A DNA stretch of 64,000 bases from CALAED01 sp035765195 (GTDB taxonomy: Bacteria > Actinomycetota > Actinomycetes > Streptosporangiales > Streptosporangiaceae), in assembly GCA_035765195.1 (NCBI GenBank), contig DASTYC010000050.1:62001-126000 (forward strand). Direction: 5' to 3'. The notes beneath the pieces are model-generated. The model did not search any database. It saw nothing but the letters and a program-made list of their open reading frames with translations, and was not told where the DNA came from. A program made the position numbers and the translations under genes. The number at the start of each line of letters is the position of its first letter. Position 1 is the first letter of the stretch. Below, one piece after another: positions 16,234-24,785 of this stretch.

Positions 16234-17135
16234 GGACTTGTCCTCCGGGTTCGGTTCGGCCGTGTGGCGATGTGGCGATGTGGCGATTTCGGCCACCGCG
16301 AGGGCGGGAGGACCAAGGGAACGGCACAGCGAGACGACACCGGAGAACGAAGCGTCGGTGTCGTTCTTATTCGCGCGTGGAGCCGCCCCCGTGGCTCGAG
16401 CGCCCGCGGTGGCAAGTGCTGCCGCTGCCGGCAAGAAATCTCTACATTAATGACCGGAGAAATCCTTGCCGGGTCTCGATATCGAGGGATGGAAGAGCAA
16501 AACTATTTTCCCTTGCTGCCCCCAAGTCGGTGCCTTGATGACGAGGGTGTGGCGTAGCTTGACCAACTATGTCACGGTAAGGAGCCGGAAATAGTCAAGG
16601 CATGACGGGGGCCGGGGCGCCCGATGGCCGGAGCCGGACAGTGTTCGAGTCTTGCCTTTCGTTCGGCAAATCCGATCAATCTCCGGCCGACCTTCACCCT
16701 CGATCACCAACGGTCGGATCCGGTGGCATCGACCCAGATCAGCACCCCTGTTTGCCCGTACTGGCCGCTCCCCGTCCCCGCCGCCCCCGGCGCGCCGGGG
16801 GCGCCTGGAAGTTCATGGGAATTCACCAAAGATTCTTTTCAGATGATGACCTTCACGACGTGGAGCGGGCGGCCACACGTGGCCATCCCGGCGTTTGCCG
16901 AGATGACGTGGTCGGACTTACTCGGTCCGCCTTCGCCGTGTTAACGGAAGGTTGACAAGCCAGGGCGGCGTACGCAGTATGACGATCACATAGAACCGGC
17001 ACCAATGGTTCGGATCAAACGGGGAAGACATCGATCCCGCCGGGGTGAGCACTACCGCACACGTCACTTCCGGTTGTCATTGACGCATGTCCTCTTTATG
17101 TTCCGGCTCCTCGGTGTTCCACGAATGGAGGTGGC
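16234..17135. other. 902-bp intergenic region upstream of the eCIS operon
   Basis: No supported gene. It contains a perfect 20-bp palindrome GCCCCCGGCGCGCCGGGGGC at 16783-16802, a locally AT-richer stretch at 16430-16600, and the promoter candidate at 16952-16980. The short open frames here have atypical composition and no ribosome sites. Divergent promoters for the small acidic ORF/CHAP pair and for the sheath operon must lie here. Confidence 0.5.
16952..16980 (+). promoter_or_regulatory. Candidate sigma-70-like promoter for the eCIS operon
   Basis: TTGACA at 16952-16957 is a consensus -35 box. Seventeen bases later comes CAGTAT (16975-16980), a fair -10 match. It would give a leader of about 145 nt before the sheath ATG at 17136. 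It is read from consensus only. Confidence 0.45.
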
Positions 17136-18953
17136 ATGCCGGTCACGCCCACTTACCCCGGTGTCTACATCGAAGAGCTGCCCAGCGCCGTCCGCACGAT
17201 CACGGCTGTCACCACCTCGGTCACGGCGTTCGTCGGCGCCATGCGGCGCGGCCCGCTCGGCAAGGCCGTGACCATCACCAGCTTCGCCGACTTCGAGCGT
17301 CGGTTCGGCGGGCTCGACGTGGACCGCCCGCTCAGTTACGCGGTGCAGCACTTCTTCCTCAACGGCGGGTCGATCGCCGTGATCGTGCGCATCGCCAAGG
17401 GCGCCGCCGAGGCCCAGTGGAAGGCCGCTCCCGAGGACGCGCCGCCGCTCACCGTGACGGCGCTGGAACCCGGTACCTTCGGCGACGGCCTGCGAGTCGC
17501 CATCGACCCGGGCATCGAGCCCGACACCTTCGGCCTGCGCGTCCTCGACGCGTCGGGTGCGGAGCTGGAGAGCTATACCGGCCTGTCCATGGACGGCACG
17601 AGCCCGCGGTTCGCGGACTCGGTCGTGAACCCCTCGTCCGAGCTCATCTCGGTGACGGCCCAGGGCGACGCGGTGCCCGGCTACTCGGGGACGGTGTCGA
17701 AGGACCTGCTGTCGGGCCTTCCCGACCTCACCGGCAAAGACCTGGTCGCGAAGGTCGACGATGGCGACGCACAGACGGTCACGCTCTACACCGCGGATGA
17801 TCCGCAGCCCGGCGACCTGACCGTCTCGGGGCTCGCCCTCCGGCTGGAGCGCGCGCTGCGCAGGGCGTCCACGAAGCGGGGGTTCGCGGCGGCGCGGGTC
17901 CGGGTGTTCGGCGGCCGCCTTCAGGTGCTGTCCGGCGAGCCGGGCACGACCCTCGGACTCACCGGCGAGGTGGCGAACGATCTCGAGCTCACCACCGCGC
18001 GACCGGCCGCCTTCGCGCTCAGCGGCGGCGACGACGGAAGCGCCACGCTCGGCGTCGCCGACTTCCTGGGGCTCGCGGACGACGGCCCGGGCATCGACGC
18101 GCTCCGCCAGGTCGAGGACGTCAACCTGCTGTGCCTGCCGGATCTCGCGGGCGATGCGTTCAACGCCGACGACCGGGCGGCCGTGCTCGCCGCGGCCGAG
18201 GCGCTGTGCGTCGAAAAGCGGATGTTCCTCATCGCCGACAGTCCGGCGGTCTGGGAGAGCCTCGACGACGCCCGCGAAGGGCTCGCCGCCTTCGACTCGG
18301 TGCGCAGCGACCACGCCGCGCTCTACTTCCCGCATATCCGGATGACCGATCCGCTGACCGGTCGCCTGCGCAGCTTCCCGCCGAGCGGCGCCGTGGCCGG
18401 GGTCATCGCCCGCGTCGACGCCGAACGCGGCGTGTGGAAGGCGCCCGCCGGGACCGAGACCCGCCTCAGCGGCGTGAGCGCGCTCACGGTGCCGATGACC
18501 GATCCGGAGAACGGCCTGCTCAACCCGCTGGGCGTCAACTGCCTGCGCGTCTTCCCGATCGTGGGCCCGGTGCTGTGGGGCGCCAGGACGCTGGAGGGCG
18601 CCGACGCGCTCGCGTCCCAGTGGAAGTACGTCCCCGTCCGGCGGCTCGCCCTGATGATCGAGGAGAGCCTCTATCGCGGGCTGAAATGGGTGGTCTTCGA
18701 GCCCAACGACGAGCGGCTGTGGGGGCAGATCCGGCTCAACGTCGGCGCCTTCATGCACTCGTTGTTCCAGCAGGGAGCGTTCCAGGGCACCTCGGCGCGC
18801 GAGGCCTACTTCGTCAAGTGCGACCGGGACACCACACCGCAGGCCGACATCGACCGCGGCATCGTCAACGTAGTCGTCGGATTCGCGCCGTTGAAGCCGG
18901 CCGAGTTCGTGATCGTCAAGATCGAGCAGATGGCCGGCCGGCTCGAGGTTTAG
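17136..18953 (+). CDS. eCIS contractile sheath protein (Afp2-4-like)
   Basis: 605 residues. The N-terminus TPTYPGVYIEELPSAVRTIT and the segment AFVGAMRRGPLGKAVTI are the signature of phage/eCIS tail sheath subunits. The C-terminal conserved domain runs from about residue 430 (GVSALTVPMTDPENGLLNPL, GVNCLRVF, GARTL, WKYVPVRRLALMIEESLYRG, LWVVFEPND-like) to the end. The variable middle (~110-330) is the surface-exposed insertion. It has a GGAGG ribosome site and opens the operon. Only one sheath gene is present, whereas Afp/PVC loci have three. Confidence 0.96.
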   Translation: MPVTPTYPGVYIEELPSAVRTITAVTTSVTAFVGAMRRGPLGKAVTITSFADFERRFGGLDVDRPLSYAVQHFFLNGGSIAVIVRIAKGAAEAQWKAAPEDAPPLTVTALEPGTFGDGLRVAIDPGIEPDTFGLRVLDASGAELESYTGLSMDGTSPRFADSVVNPSSELISVTAQGDAVPGYSGTVSKDLLSGLPDLTGKDLVAKVDDGDAQTVTLYTADDPQPGDLTVSGLALRLERALRRASTKRGFAAARVRVFGGRLQVLSGEPGTTLGLTGEVANDLELTTARPAAFALSGGDDGSATLGVADFLGLADDGPGIDALRQVEDVNLLCLPDLAGDAFNADDRAAVLAAAEALCVEKRMFLIADSPAVWESLDDAREGLAAFDSVRSDHAALYFPHIRMTDPLTGRLRSFPPSGAVAGVIARVDAERGVWKAPAGTETRLSGVSALTVPMTDPENGLLNPLGVNCLRVFPIVGPVLWGARTLEGADALASQWKYVPVRRLALMIEESLYRGLKWVVFEPNDERLWGQIRLNVGAFMHSLFQQGAFQGTSAREAYFVKCDRDTTPQADIDRGIVNVVVGFAPLKPAEFVIVKIEQMAGRLEV

Positions 18954-18961
18954 GGAGACCC

Positions 18962-19486
18962 ATGGCCGAGTTCACCGTCAACCCACAGCGGTTCGACCCG
19001 TACAAGAATTTCAAGTTCGTCGTGCGCTGGGACGGGCGCGTGGTCGCGGGCGTCAGCAAGATCAGTCCGATGAAGCGGACCACCGAGGTCGTCAAGCACC
19101 GCAGCGGCGGCGACCCGAACTCGCCGAGGAAGTCCGCCGGGCGCACCGAGTTCGAGGCGATCACGCTGGAACGCGGGGTCACCCACGACGTGGAGTTCGA
19201 CCGCTGGGCCAACAAGGTCTGGATGGTGGGGCAGGGCCGCGGCGCGGAGGTCTCGTTGCGCGACTTCCGCAAGGACATCGTCATCGAGCTGCTGAACGAG
19301 GCCGGACAGGTGGCCAAGGCCTACAAGGTCTACCGGGCCTGGCCGAGCGAGTACCAGATCGTCGGCGAGCTGGACGCCAACGCCAACGCGGTCGCCATCC
19401 AGAGCCTGAAGCTGGAGTGCGAAGGCTGGGAGCTCGATCCCGAAATCCCGGAACCGGAAGAGCCGACCTTCCAACTGCCCGCCTAG
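18962..19486 (+). CDS. eCIS inner tube protein (gp19/Hcp-like)
   Basis: 174 residues starting at the ATG at 18962, 8 bases after the sheath stop, with GGGAGA. NPQRFDPYKNFKFVVRWDGR, GVSKISPMKRTTEVVKHRSG and SLKLECEGWELDPEIPEPEE are typical of T4 gp19/phage tail tube proteins of eCIS. It polymerises into the rigid tube inside the sheath. A single tube gene is seen; the initiator ring function of Afp5/Afp6 must be met by the connector gene at 31.6 kb or by this same protein. Confidence 0.95.
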   Translation: MAEFTVNPQRFDPYKNFKFVVRWDGRVVAGVSKISPMKRTTEVVKHRSGGDPNSPRKSAGRTEFEAITLERGVTHDVEFDRWANKVWMVGQGRGAEVSLRDFRKDIVIELLNEAGQVAKAYKVYRAWPSEYQIVGELDANANAVAIQSLKLECEGWELDPEIPEPEEPTFQLPA

Positions 19487-19496
19487 GGAGTCCGCC

Positions 19497-20339
19497 GTGC
19501 CCGTCGCGTCCGAGCTGCTGGCGACCTGGGAAATGGGCCACGCCGCCGGCGAGGCGCACCGGGCGTTGCTGTTGCACGCGCTCGCCCGGCCGTCCGCGGA
19601 CGCCGGGCAGCTGCTCGGCGTGCCGGTCGGCGAACGCGACACCGAGCTGTACGCCATGCGCAAGGCACTATTCGGTCCGCGCATGGAGGTGCGTCTCCGC
19701 TGTGCCGGCTGCGGCGAGGAGATCGAGTTCACGCTCGACACCGACGAGATCGCCGCCGCCGGACACGCCGGACACGCCGGACCCCCGGAACCGCGTGATC
19801 CGATACGCGTCCAGGTGGCGGACTGCGACGTGCTGTTCCGCCTGCCCACCCCGGGCGATCTGGCCGCCGCGGCCGCCGCGGCCGCGGCCGCGGCCGCGGC
19901 GGTGGACGGGAGCCCGGTGGACGGCGCGGACGGGAGCCCGGTGGACAGCGCGGTGGGCGGGAGCGCTGCCGACCGGAGCGCGACGGCCGCGCGCCGGACG
20001 CTGCTGTCGCGGTGCGTCCTGGAAGCCGCCCTGGCCGGACGGCCGGTATCCGCCGAGGACCTCCCCGAGCCGGTCCGGCGCGAGGTCGCCGCGGCGGCGG
20101 AACGAGCCGACCCGGGGGCGGACGTACGGCTCAACGCGCCCTGCCCCGAGTGCGGGCACCACACCAAGGTCGAGCTGGACATCGTCTCGTTCCTGTGGGC
20201 CGAGCTGGACGCGTGGGCGCGCGGCGTGCTGCTGGACGTCCATCTGCTGGCGAGCTCGTACGGATGGAGCGAGGCCGAGGTGCTGGCGCTCAGCCCGCTG
20301 CGCCGCCGTTACTACCTGGAGCTGGCCGGCCATGCCTGA
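19497..20339 (+). CDS. T4-type baseplate hub assembly chaperone-like protein with zinc ribbon
   Basis: 280 residues, GTG start. The opening SELLATWEMG...RALLLHAL..LLGVPVGERD followed by MRKALFGPRMEVRLRCAGCG matches the T4 gp26-like baseplate/hub assembly protein family found in many eCIS loci. Two CxxC pairs (CAGC at ~68, CPEC near 220) probably bind one zinc. Between them lies an alanine tract of 14 encoded by GC-only repeats, then a duplicated DGSPVDG segment; both look like slippage-prone linkers. The stop overlaps the next gene's start by 8 bases. Confidence 0.8.
   Translation: MPVASELLATWEMGHAAGEAHRALLLHALARPSADAGQLLGVPVGERDTELYAMRKALFGPRMEVRLRCAGCGEEIEFTLDTDEIAAAGHAGHAGPPEPRDPIRVQVADCDVLFRLPTPGDLAAAAAAAAAAAAAVDGSPVDGADGSPVDSAVGGSAADRSATAARRTLLSRCVLEAALAGRPVSAEDLPEPVRREVAAAAERADPGADVRLNAPCPECGHHTKVELDIVSFLWAELDAWARGVLLDVHLLASSYGWSEAEVLALSPLRRRYYLELAGHA
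19862..19960 (+). repeat. GC-only alanine-codon tract and GSPVD duplication inside a baseplate gene
   Basis: About 41 bases consisting solely of GCC/GCG alanine codons, with internal self-complementary GGCCGCGGCC units, are followed by two near copies of gacgggagcccggtggac. All units are multiples of three, so length changes would keep the frame. Confidence 0.7.
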
Positions 20340-21135
20340 CCCGGACTTCTTCGATCGGCTGATCGCCCGCGCGGTGCCGGGCGCGGGCATCGGTGCCGCG
20401 CGGGACGCCGCTGGCGCCGCCGAAGCCGGCGTCGTACGCGCGCGCCCCCGGCTTCCCGGTCCGTTCGAACGGCCCGGGCCGGCGTCCGGGTTCGGCCTCG
20501 CCGATGAGGACGCCGAACGGTTGTGGGCACGGGACCGGCCATGGGCCCGCCCGGGCCCATATCCCGGGGAGGGCGAGACGGAGCGCCGGCCGCTGTCCAC
20601 CGGCGGACCCGACGCGAGCCGCGCGGCCGAGCCGAGCACGCTTCCCTTTGGCCGCGGCCGCGACCGCGGCGTCGCCGCTCCGGCGCCGCCGCGCCGCGGC
20701 ACATGGCCTGAGCCGGAGCCGGCACGAGCAGCCGAGCAGGCGTCCTCGCGCGTCGTGCGCGAACTGCTCGGCGAACGGCCCATCCTCGTCCCGGGCGCCC
20801 CCGCGCCCGCGCCCGGCGGAGGGCCGGTGCCGCCGCGACCGGCGTTCACGCCCGAGGACGTTTCTCGCGCTTCGCCCGGCCCGCGGCCGGCCGCGGCCGA
20901 ACCGCCGGCACGGCCACGCCCGGCCGAGCGGGCGGAGGCCGCGGCGGCGCCGCCGCCCTTCCAGCAGCGGCGGCGACCGCCGACGGAGAAGGTGGTGCAT
21001 GTGCACATCGGCCGCCTCGAGGTCTCGGCGGGCACGGCCACGTCAACGTCCTCGTCCGCCGCGGCTCCCCGGCGACGGCCGGAGCGGCCCGCACCCGCGG
21101 TGACGCTCGAGCGCTTCCTCGGGAGGCCGTCGTGA
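20332..21135 (+). CDS. eCIS proline-rich disordered protein with conserved VHVHIGRLEV motif
   Basis: 267 residues from the ATG at 20332. Most of it is Pro/Ala/Arg/Glu-rich and predicted disordered. The only conserved-looking elements are a helix near 135-150 (ASSRVVRELLGERPIL), the beta motif VVHVHIGRLEVSAGTA near 222-237, and the C-terminal VTLERFLGRPS. I recognise this V-x-V-x-IGR-(I/L)-EV pattern as recurrent in small proteins of actinobacterial eCIS loci, but its role is not established. It overlaps both neighbours by 8 and 4 bases, so it is part of the translationally coupled core. Confidence 0.72.
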   Translation: MPDPDFFDRLIARAVPGAGIGAARDAAGAAEAGVVRARPRLPGPFERPGPASGFGLADEDAERLWARDRPWARPGPYPGEGETERRPLSTGGPDASRAAEPSTLPFGRGRDRGVAAPAPPRRGTWPEPEPARAAEQASSRVVRELLGERPILVPGAPAPAPGGGPVPPRPAFTPEDVSRASPGPRPAAAEPPARPRPAERAEAAAAPPPFQQRRRPPTEKVVHVHIGRLEVSAGTATSTSSSAAAPRRRPERPAPAVTLERFLGRPS

Positions 21136-22382
21136 GCAACTATCGCGCGGTCGCCCAGGCGACCGCCGCGCTCCGCCAGTTCCTCGCGCGCAGAGTGACG
21201 GACGACCTCGCGATCTCGGTGCAGGTCACCACGGAAAAGCCGCCCGCCGAGCCGACATCGGAGGCGCGGATCAACATCTTCCTCTACCAGGTGACGCCGA
21301 ACGCGGCGTTGCGCAACCGCGACGCGCCCACGCGCGACGCGAACGGCAACGCGCTCACGACGGCGCAGGCCGCCATTGATCTGCACTACCTCATCAGCTT
21401 CTACGGCAATGACGCGGAACTGGTCTCGCAGCGGCTGCTCGGCGCGACCGTGCGGGCGCTGTACGACGAGCCGGTGCTGTCCCGCCAGGACATCGAGGCC
21501 GCGGCGACGCTGCCGTACCTCCTCGGCGCCGATCTCGCGCAGTCGCCGCAGGCGGTCCGGTTCACCCCGACCCAGATGGACGTCGACGACCTGTCCAAGC
21601 TGTGGTCGATGCTGTTCCAAGTGCCGTACGCGCTGTCGGTGGTGTACCAGGCCGGCGTGGTGCTGCTGGACGGCAGAGGCACTCCGGCGGCCGGCAAGCC
21701 GGTGCTGGCGCGCACGGTGCGGGCGGTGCCCGGCGGGCGGCCCGTCATCGAGCGGGTGCTGTCGCGCCCGGCCGGCTCCGCCGAGCCGCCCGAGGACGGG
21801 CCGGCGCCCAGGGACCACGAGATCTGGCTGGTGGGCCACGGGTTACGCGGTGACGGGGTCACGGTGCGGATCGGCGAGCAGGAGATCGTTCCGGCCGACG
21901 TACGGGACGATCGCGTCGTCCTGAGCCTCCCGGACCCGGATCCGGCGCCCGGGGTCTATCCGATCCAGGTACGCCAGGACGTGCGGACCGGCAGCGCCCC
22001 GGGCGCGCCGATCCTGCGCGGCGTGCTGGACTCCAACGTCGTCACGCTGATGCGGCAGCCGCGCATCGTGGGCGTGGAGGCGACGCAGGCGCCCGCCGCG
22101 CCGCCCGTGCTGACCGTGCACACCGACGTCAACCTCCGCGACAACCAGCGCGTGCAGCTGCTTCTCGACGAGCTCGACCCGCCGCAGGACCGGGCCCCGC
22201 GGAGCTATCGGTTCACGGCTTCGGTTCCGCTCGGTCCGGTCGGGCGGCCACCCGACCAGGTTCGGCTGGAGACGCCCGGCGTCATGCCCGGCGGCTATCT
22301 CGTCCGGATCGAGGTCGACGGGGTGCGGAGCTTCGTCGCCACAGACCTGAGCGCGCCGTCCGTCGACCTCGGCGGGGGCTGA
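21132..22382 (+). CDS. DUF4255 eCIS cap/terminator protein (Afp16/Pvc16-like)
   Basis: 416 residues starting with GTG in a GTGA overlap. The N-terminal ~185 residues are the DUF4255 (Pvc16_N) domain: YRAVAQATAALRQFLARRV, ARINIFLYQVTPNAALRN, DLHYLISFYGNDAELVSQRL, LSKLWSMLFQVPYALSVVYQ. Family knowledge places this domain at the distal end of the tube, capping it and joining the sheath. The C-terminal half has two Ig-like beta segments (EIWLVGHGLRGDGVTVRIGE and a later GVMPGGYLVRIEVDGVRSF). Confidence 0.9.
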   Translation: MSNYRAVAQATAALRQFLARRVTDDLAISVQVTTEKPPAEPTSEARINIFLYQVTPNAALRNRDAPTRDANGNALTTAQAAIDLHYLISFYGNDAELVSQRLLGATVRALYDEPVLSRQDIEAAATLPYLLGADLAQSPQAVRFTPTQMDVDDLSKLWSMLFQVPYALSVVYQAGVVLLDGRGTPAAGKPVLARTVRAVPGGRPVIERVLSRPAGSAEPPEDGPAPRDHEIWLVGHGLRGDGVTVRIGEQEIVPADVRDDRVVLSLPDPDPAPGVYPIQVRQDVRTGSAPGAPILRGVLDSNVVTLMRQPRIVGVEATQAPAAPPVLTVHTDVNLRDNQRVQLLLDELDPPQDRAPRSYRFTASVPLGPVGRPPDQVRLETPGVMPGGYLVRIEVDGVRSFVATDLSAPSVDLGGG

Positions 22383-22386
22383 CGCC

Positions 22387-24411
22387 ATGACCACGCGGCC
22401 CGTCGCCGCCGACGTGCACACCGGGGCGCTGACCGCCGCGGTGGAGACGGTGTTGGCGCACCTCGACGCCCACGCCAGGCGGCTGGCCGACAGGTCGGAA
22501 CCGGATCCGCCGCCGCGACCGGAACCCGCCACGGCCGTGGGCGCGGCGGCCGGCGCCGCGGCCGGCGCGGATCAGGCGGGCGAGGCCGCGCTCGACGTCG
22601 TGTGCTCCTGCTTCGGGCTGACCCCGTTCGAACGCGATGTGCTGGTGCTGGCCGCGGCCGCCGAGCTCGATCCCGGTACGGGCGCCCGCTGTGCCGCCGC
22701 GAGCGGCGGGCGGGCCTACCCCACGTTCTCGCTGGCGCTCGCCGCGCTGCCCGACGCGCACTGGAGCGCGCTCACCCCCGTGGCGCCGTTGCGCCGGTGC
22801 CGCCTGGTGGAGCTCGACGACCCCGGCGCCGTGACGCTGTCGCGGCTGCGCATCGACGAGCGCATCCTGCACTACCTTGCCGGGCTCACCTACCTCGACG
22901 TTCGCCTGCGGGGCGTGGTCTCGCGGGTGGCGGTGCCGGCCGGCGCCGGCCGGCCGGCTTCGCAGCGGCGGGCGGCCGGCGAGGTCGCGGCCGGATGGGC
23001 GGCGGCGGGACGCGGCGGCCGGCCGCACGTCGACCTGACGGGGGCGGACCCGCAGACCCGCCGGGAGGTCGCCGCCGTCGCGGCCCGCTCCGCCGGACTC
23101 GCCCTGTACGCGGTGGATGCCGCCGACCTGCCCGGTGACCCGGCCGAACGCGAGGCGCTGGCCCGGTTGTGGGAGCGCGAATCGGTGCTGTTGCCCGCCG
23201 CGCTGCTGCTGGAGATGACCGATCCGGGGGCGCCGGGGACGGAGCGGCGGGCGGTCGCGGAGGCGTTTCTCGGCGGCCTCGAGGTGCCTGTGGTCGTGTC
23301 CAGTGCCGACCCGCTGCCGACCCTGCACCGGCATCGGCCGCGCGTCGCCGTACCCGCGCTCACCCAGGCGGAGCAGCAGGAGCTGTGGCGGTCCGCACTG
23401 GGGCTGACGAACGGCACCGACCCGGGACTGGACGAGATCGTCGCGCAGTTCTCGCTGCCCGCGCACACGATCCGCGCGGCCGGCGACGCCGTGTGGCGGT
23501 CCGGTGGCGCCAACGGCGCGGCCGCGGCGGCGGTCGATCCGGACCCCGGTGAGCTGACCAGGCGGGCCTGGCAGGCCGGACTGGCCGAGGCGCGGGTCGC
23601 GCTGGACGAGCTCGGCCAGCGGATCGAACCGCGGGCCCGCTGGGACGACCTCGTGGTGCCGGCGCAGCAGCGTACGGTGCTGCGCGAGATCGTGGCCCAT
23701 GTACGGCAGCGCGCCACCGTCTACCAGGCGTGGGGTTTCGAGTCGGTGCTGCGGCGCGGGCTCGGCGTCACCGCGCTGTTCGCCGGGGCCAGCGGCACCG
23801 GCAAGACCCTCGCCGCCGAGGTCGTCGCCGGCGAGCTCGGGCTCGACCTGTTCGTGATCGACCTGTCCCAGGTGGTCAGCAAGTACATCGGCGAGACCGA
23901 GAAGAACCTGAGGAAGGTGTTCGACGCGGCCGAGCGCGGCGGCGCCGTCCTGCTGTTCGACGAGGCCGACGCGTTGTTCGGCAAGCGCAGCGAGGTCAAG
24001 GACAGCCACGACCGATACGCCAACCTCGAGATCAGCTACCTGCTCATGCGCATGGAGGCCTACCGGGGCCTGGCCATCTTGACGACCAACATGAAGCAGG
24101 CGCTCGACCAGGCGTTCATGCGGCGCATCCGGTTCCTGGTGGACTTCCCGTTCCCCGGGCCGCACGAGCGCGCCGAGATCTGGCGCAGGGTGATCCCGCG
24201 CGAGGTCCCGGCGACCGGCCTGGACATGGCCCTGCTCGCGCAGCTCACCGTCTCGGGCGGCGCGATCCGCAACATCGCGCTGTCCGCCGCGTTCCTCGCC
24301 GCCGACGAGGGCAGCCCGTTGCGCATGCGGCACGTGCGCGCCGCGGCCCGTACCGAATATCTCAAGCTGGAACGCTCCCTCACGCCGGGGGAGGTCTCCG
24401 GATGGGACTGA
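22387..24411 (+). CDS. eCIS AAA+ ATPase (Afp15/Pvc15-like)
   Basis: 674 residues. The N-terminal ~200 residues are an accessory alpha domain (LDVVCSCFGLTPFERDVLVL). The AAA+ module spans ~410-650: Walker A GASGTGKT at 467-474 with Lys473, Walker B VLLFDEAD with Asp525/Glu526, sensor 1 LTTNMKQALDQAFMRRIRF with arginine finger candidates. This ATPase is a hallmark that separates eCIS from T6SS and R-type tailocins, and is needed for particle assembly or cargo loading. It is translationally coupled on both sides. Confidence 0.95.
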   Translation: MTTRPVAADVHTGALTAAVETVLAHLDAHARRLADRSEPDPPPRPEPATAVGAAAGAAAGADQAGEAALDVVCSCFGLTPFERDVLVLAAAAELDPGTGARCAAASGGRAYPTFSLALAALPDAHWSALTPVAPLRRCRLVELDDPGAVTLSRLRIDERILHYLAGLTYLDVRLRGVVSRVAVPAGAGRPASQRRAAGEVAAGWAAAGRGGRPHVDLTGADPQTRREVAAVAARSAGLALYAVDAADLPGDPAEREALARLWERESVLLPAALLLEMTDPGAPGTERRAVAEAFLGGLEVPVVVSSADPLPTLHRHRPRVAVPALTQAEQQELWRSALGLTNGTDPGLDEIVAQFSLPAHTIRAAGDAVWRSGGANGAAAAAVDPDPGELTRRAWQAGLAEARVALDELGQRIEPRARWDDLVVPAQQRTVLREIVAHVRQRATVYQAWGFESVLRRGLGVTALFAGASGTGKTLAAEVVAGELGLDLFVIDLSQVVSKYIGETEKNLRKVFDAAERGGAVLLFDEADALFGKRSEVKDSHDRYANLEISYLLMRMEAYRGLAILTTNMKQALDQAFMRRIRFLVDFPFPGPHERAEIWRRVIPREVPATGLDMALLAQLTVSGGAIRNIALSAAFLAADEGSPLRMRHVRAAARTEYLKLERSLTPGEVSGWD

Positions 24412-24785
24412 CCGGTCCGCTGCCCACCACGCGCGTCGCGGTGCACATCGACGAACTGGCGCTCGACGGATTCGAGCGGATCGACCGCGACCAGGTGGCC
24501 GCCGCGTTCCAGCGGGAACTGGCCCGGCTGCTCCGCCGCCACATCACGGACGGGGCGAACGCGACCGGACTGGCCGCGTCCGGAGGGGCCACGTCCGGAG
24601 GGGCCACGTCCGGAGGGCACCCGGCCGGAGAGGCGCCGCTGGCGGCCGCCTCCGACCATGCCTACGACGGCATCTTTGGACTGACGCTGCGGCTGCCGCC
24701 GGCGGCGTCCGCGCGCCGCCTCGGCATCGAGCTGGCCCGTGCCGTCCACGCCGGGCTCACCCGGCCAGGGCAGGCCGCGCGATGA
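24402..24785 (+). CDS. Small conserved eCIS protein of unknown function
   Basis: 127 residues from the ATG at 24402, overlapping the ATPase by 10 bases with GGGGGAGG upstream. The conserved-looking N-terminus TRVAVHIDELALDGFERIDR, then QVAAAFQRELARLLRRHI, is the pattern of small ORFs found just after the ATPase in many eCIS loci. The middle contains an in-frame 15-bp tandem repeat encoding SGGAT. The C-terminus SARRLGIELARAVHAGL is a helix. Function unknown; its place between the ATPase and the DUF4157 cargo-like gene suggests a loading or adaptor role (inference). Confidence 0.7.
   Translation: MGLTGPLPTTRVAVHIDELALDGFERIDRDQVAAAFQRELARLLRRHITDGANATGLAASGGATSGGATSGGHPAGEAPLAAASDHAYDGIFGLTLRLPPAASARRLGIELARAVHAGLTRPGQAAR
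24577..24621 (+). repeat. 15-bp in-frame tandem repeat, three copies
   Basis: CGTCCGGAGGGGCCA occurs twice exactly (24577-24591, 24592-24606), with a third diverged copy to 24621. It encodes a Ser-Gly-Gly-Ala-Thr linker in the small eCIS protein. Confidence 0.85.

Noticed and set aside
16602..16955. 117-codon plus-strand frame in the eCIS upstream region
   Set aside because: No ribosome binding site, no folded-domain features, and it contains the GC palindrome; treated as noncoding.
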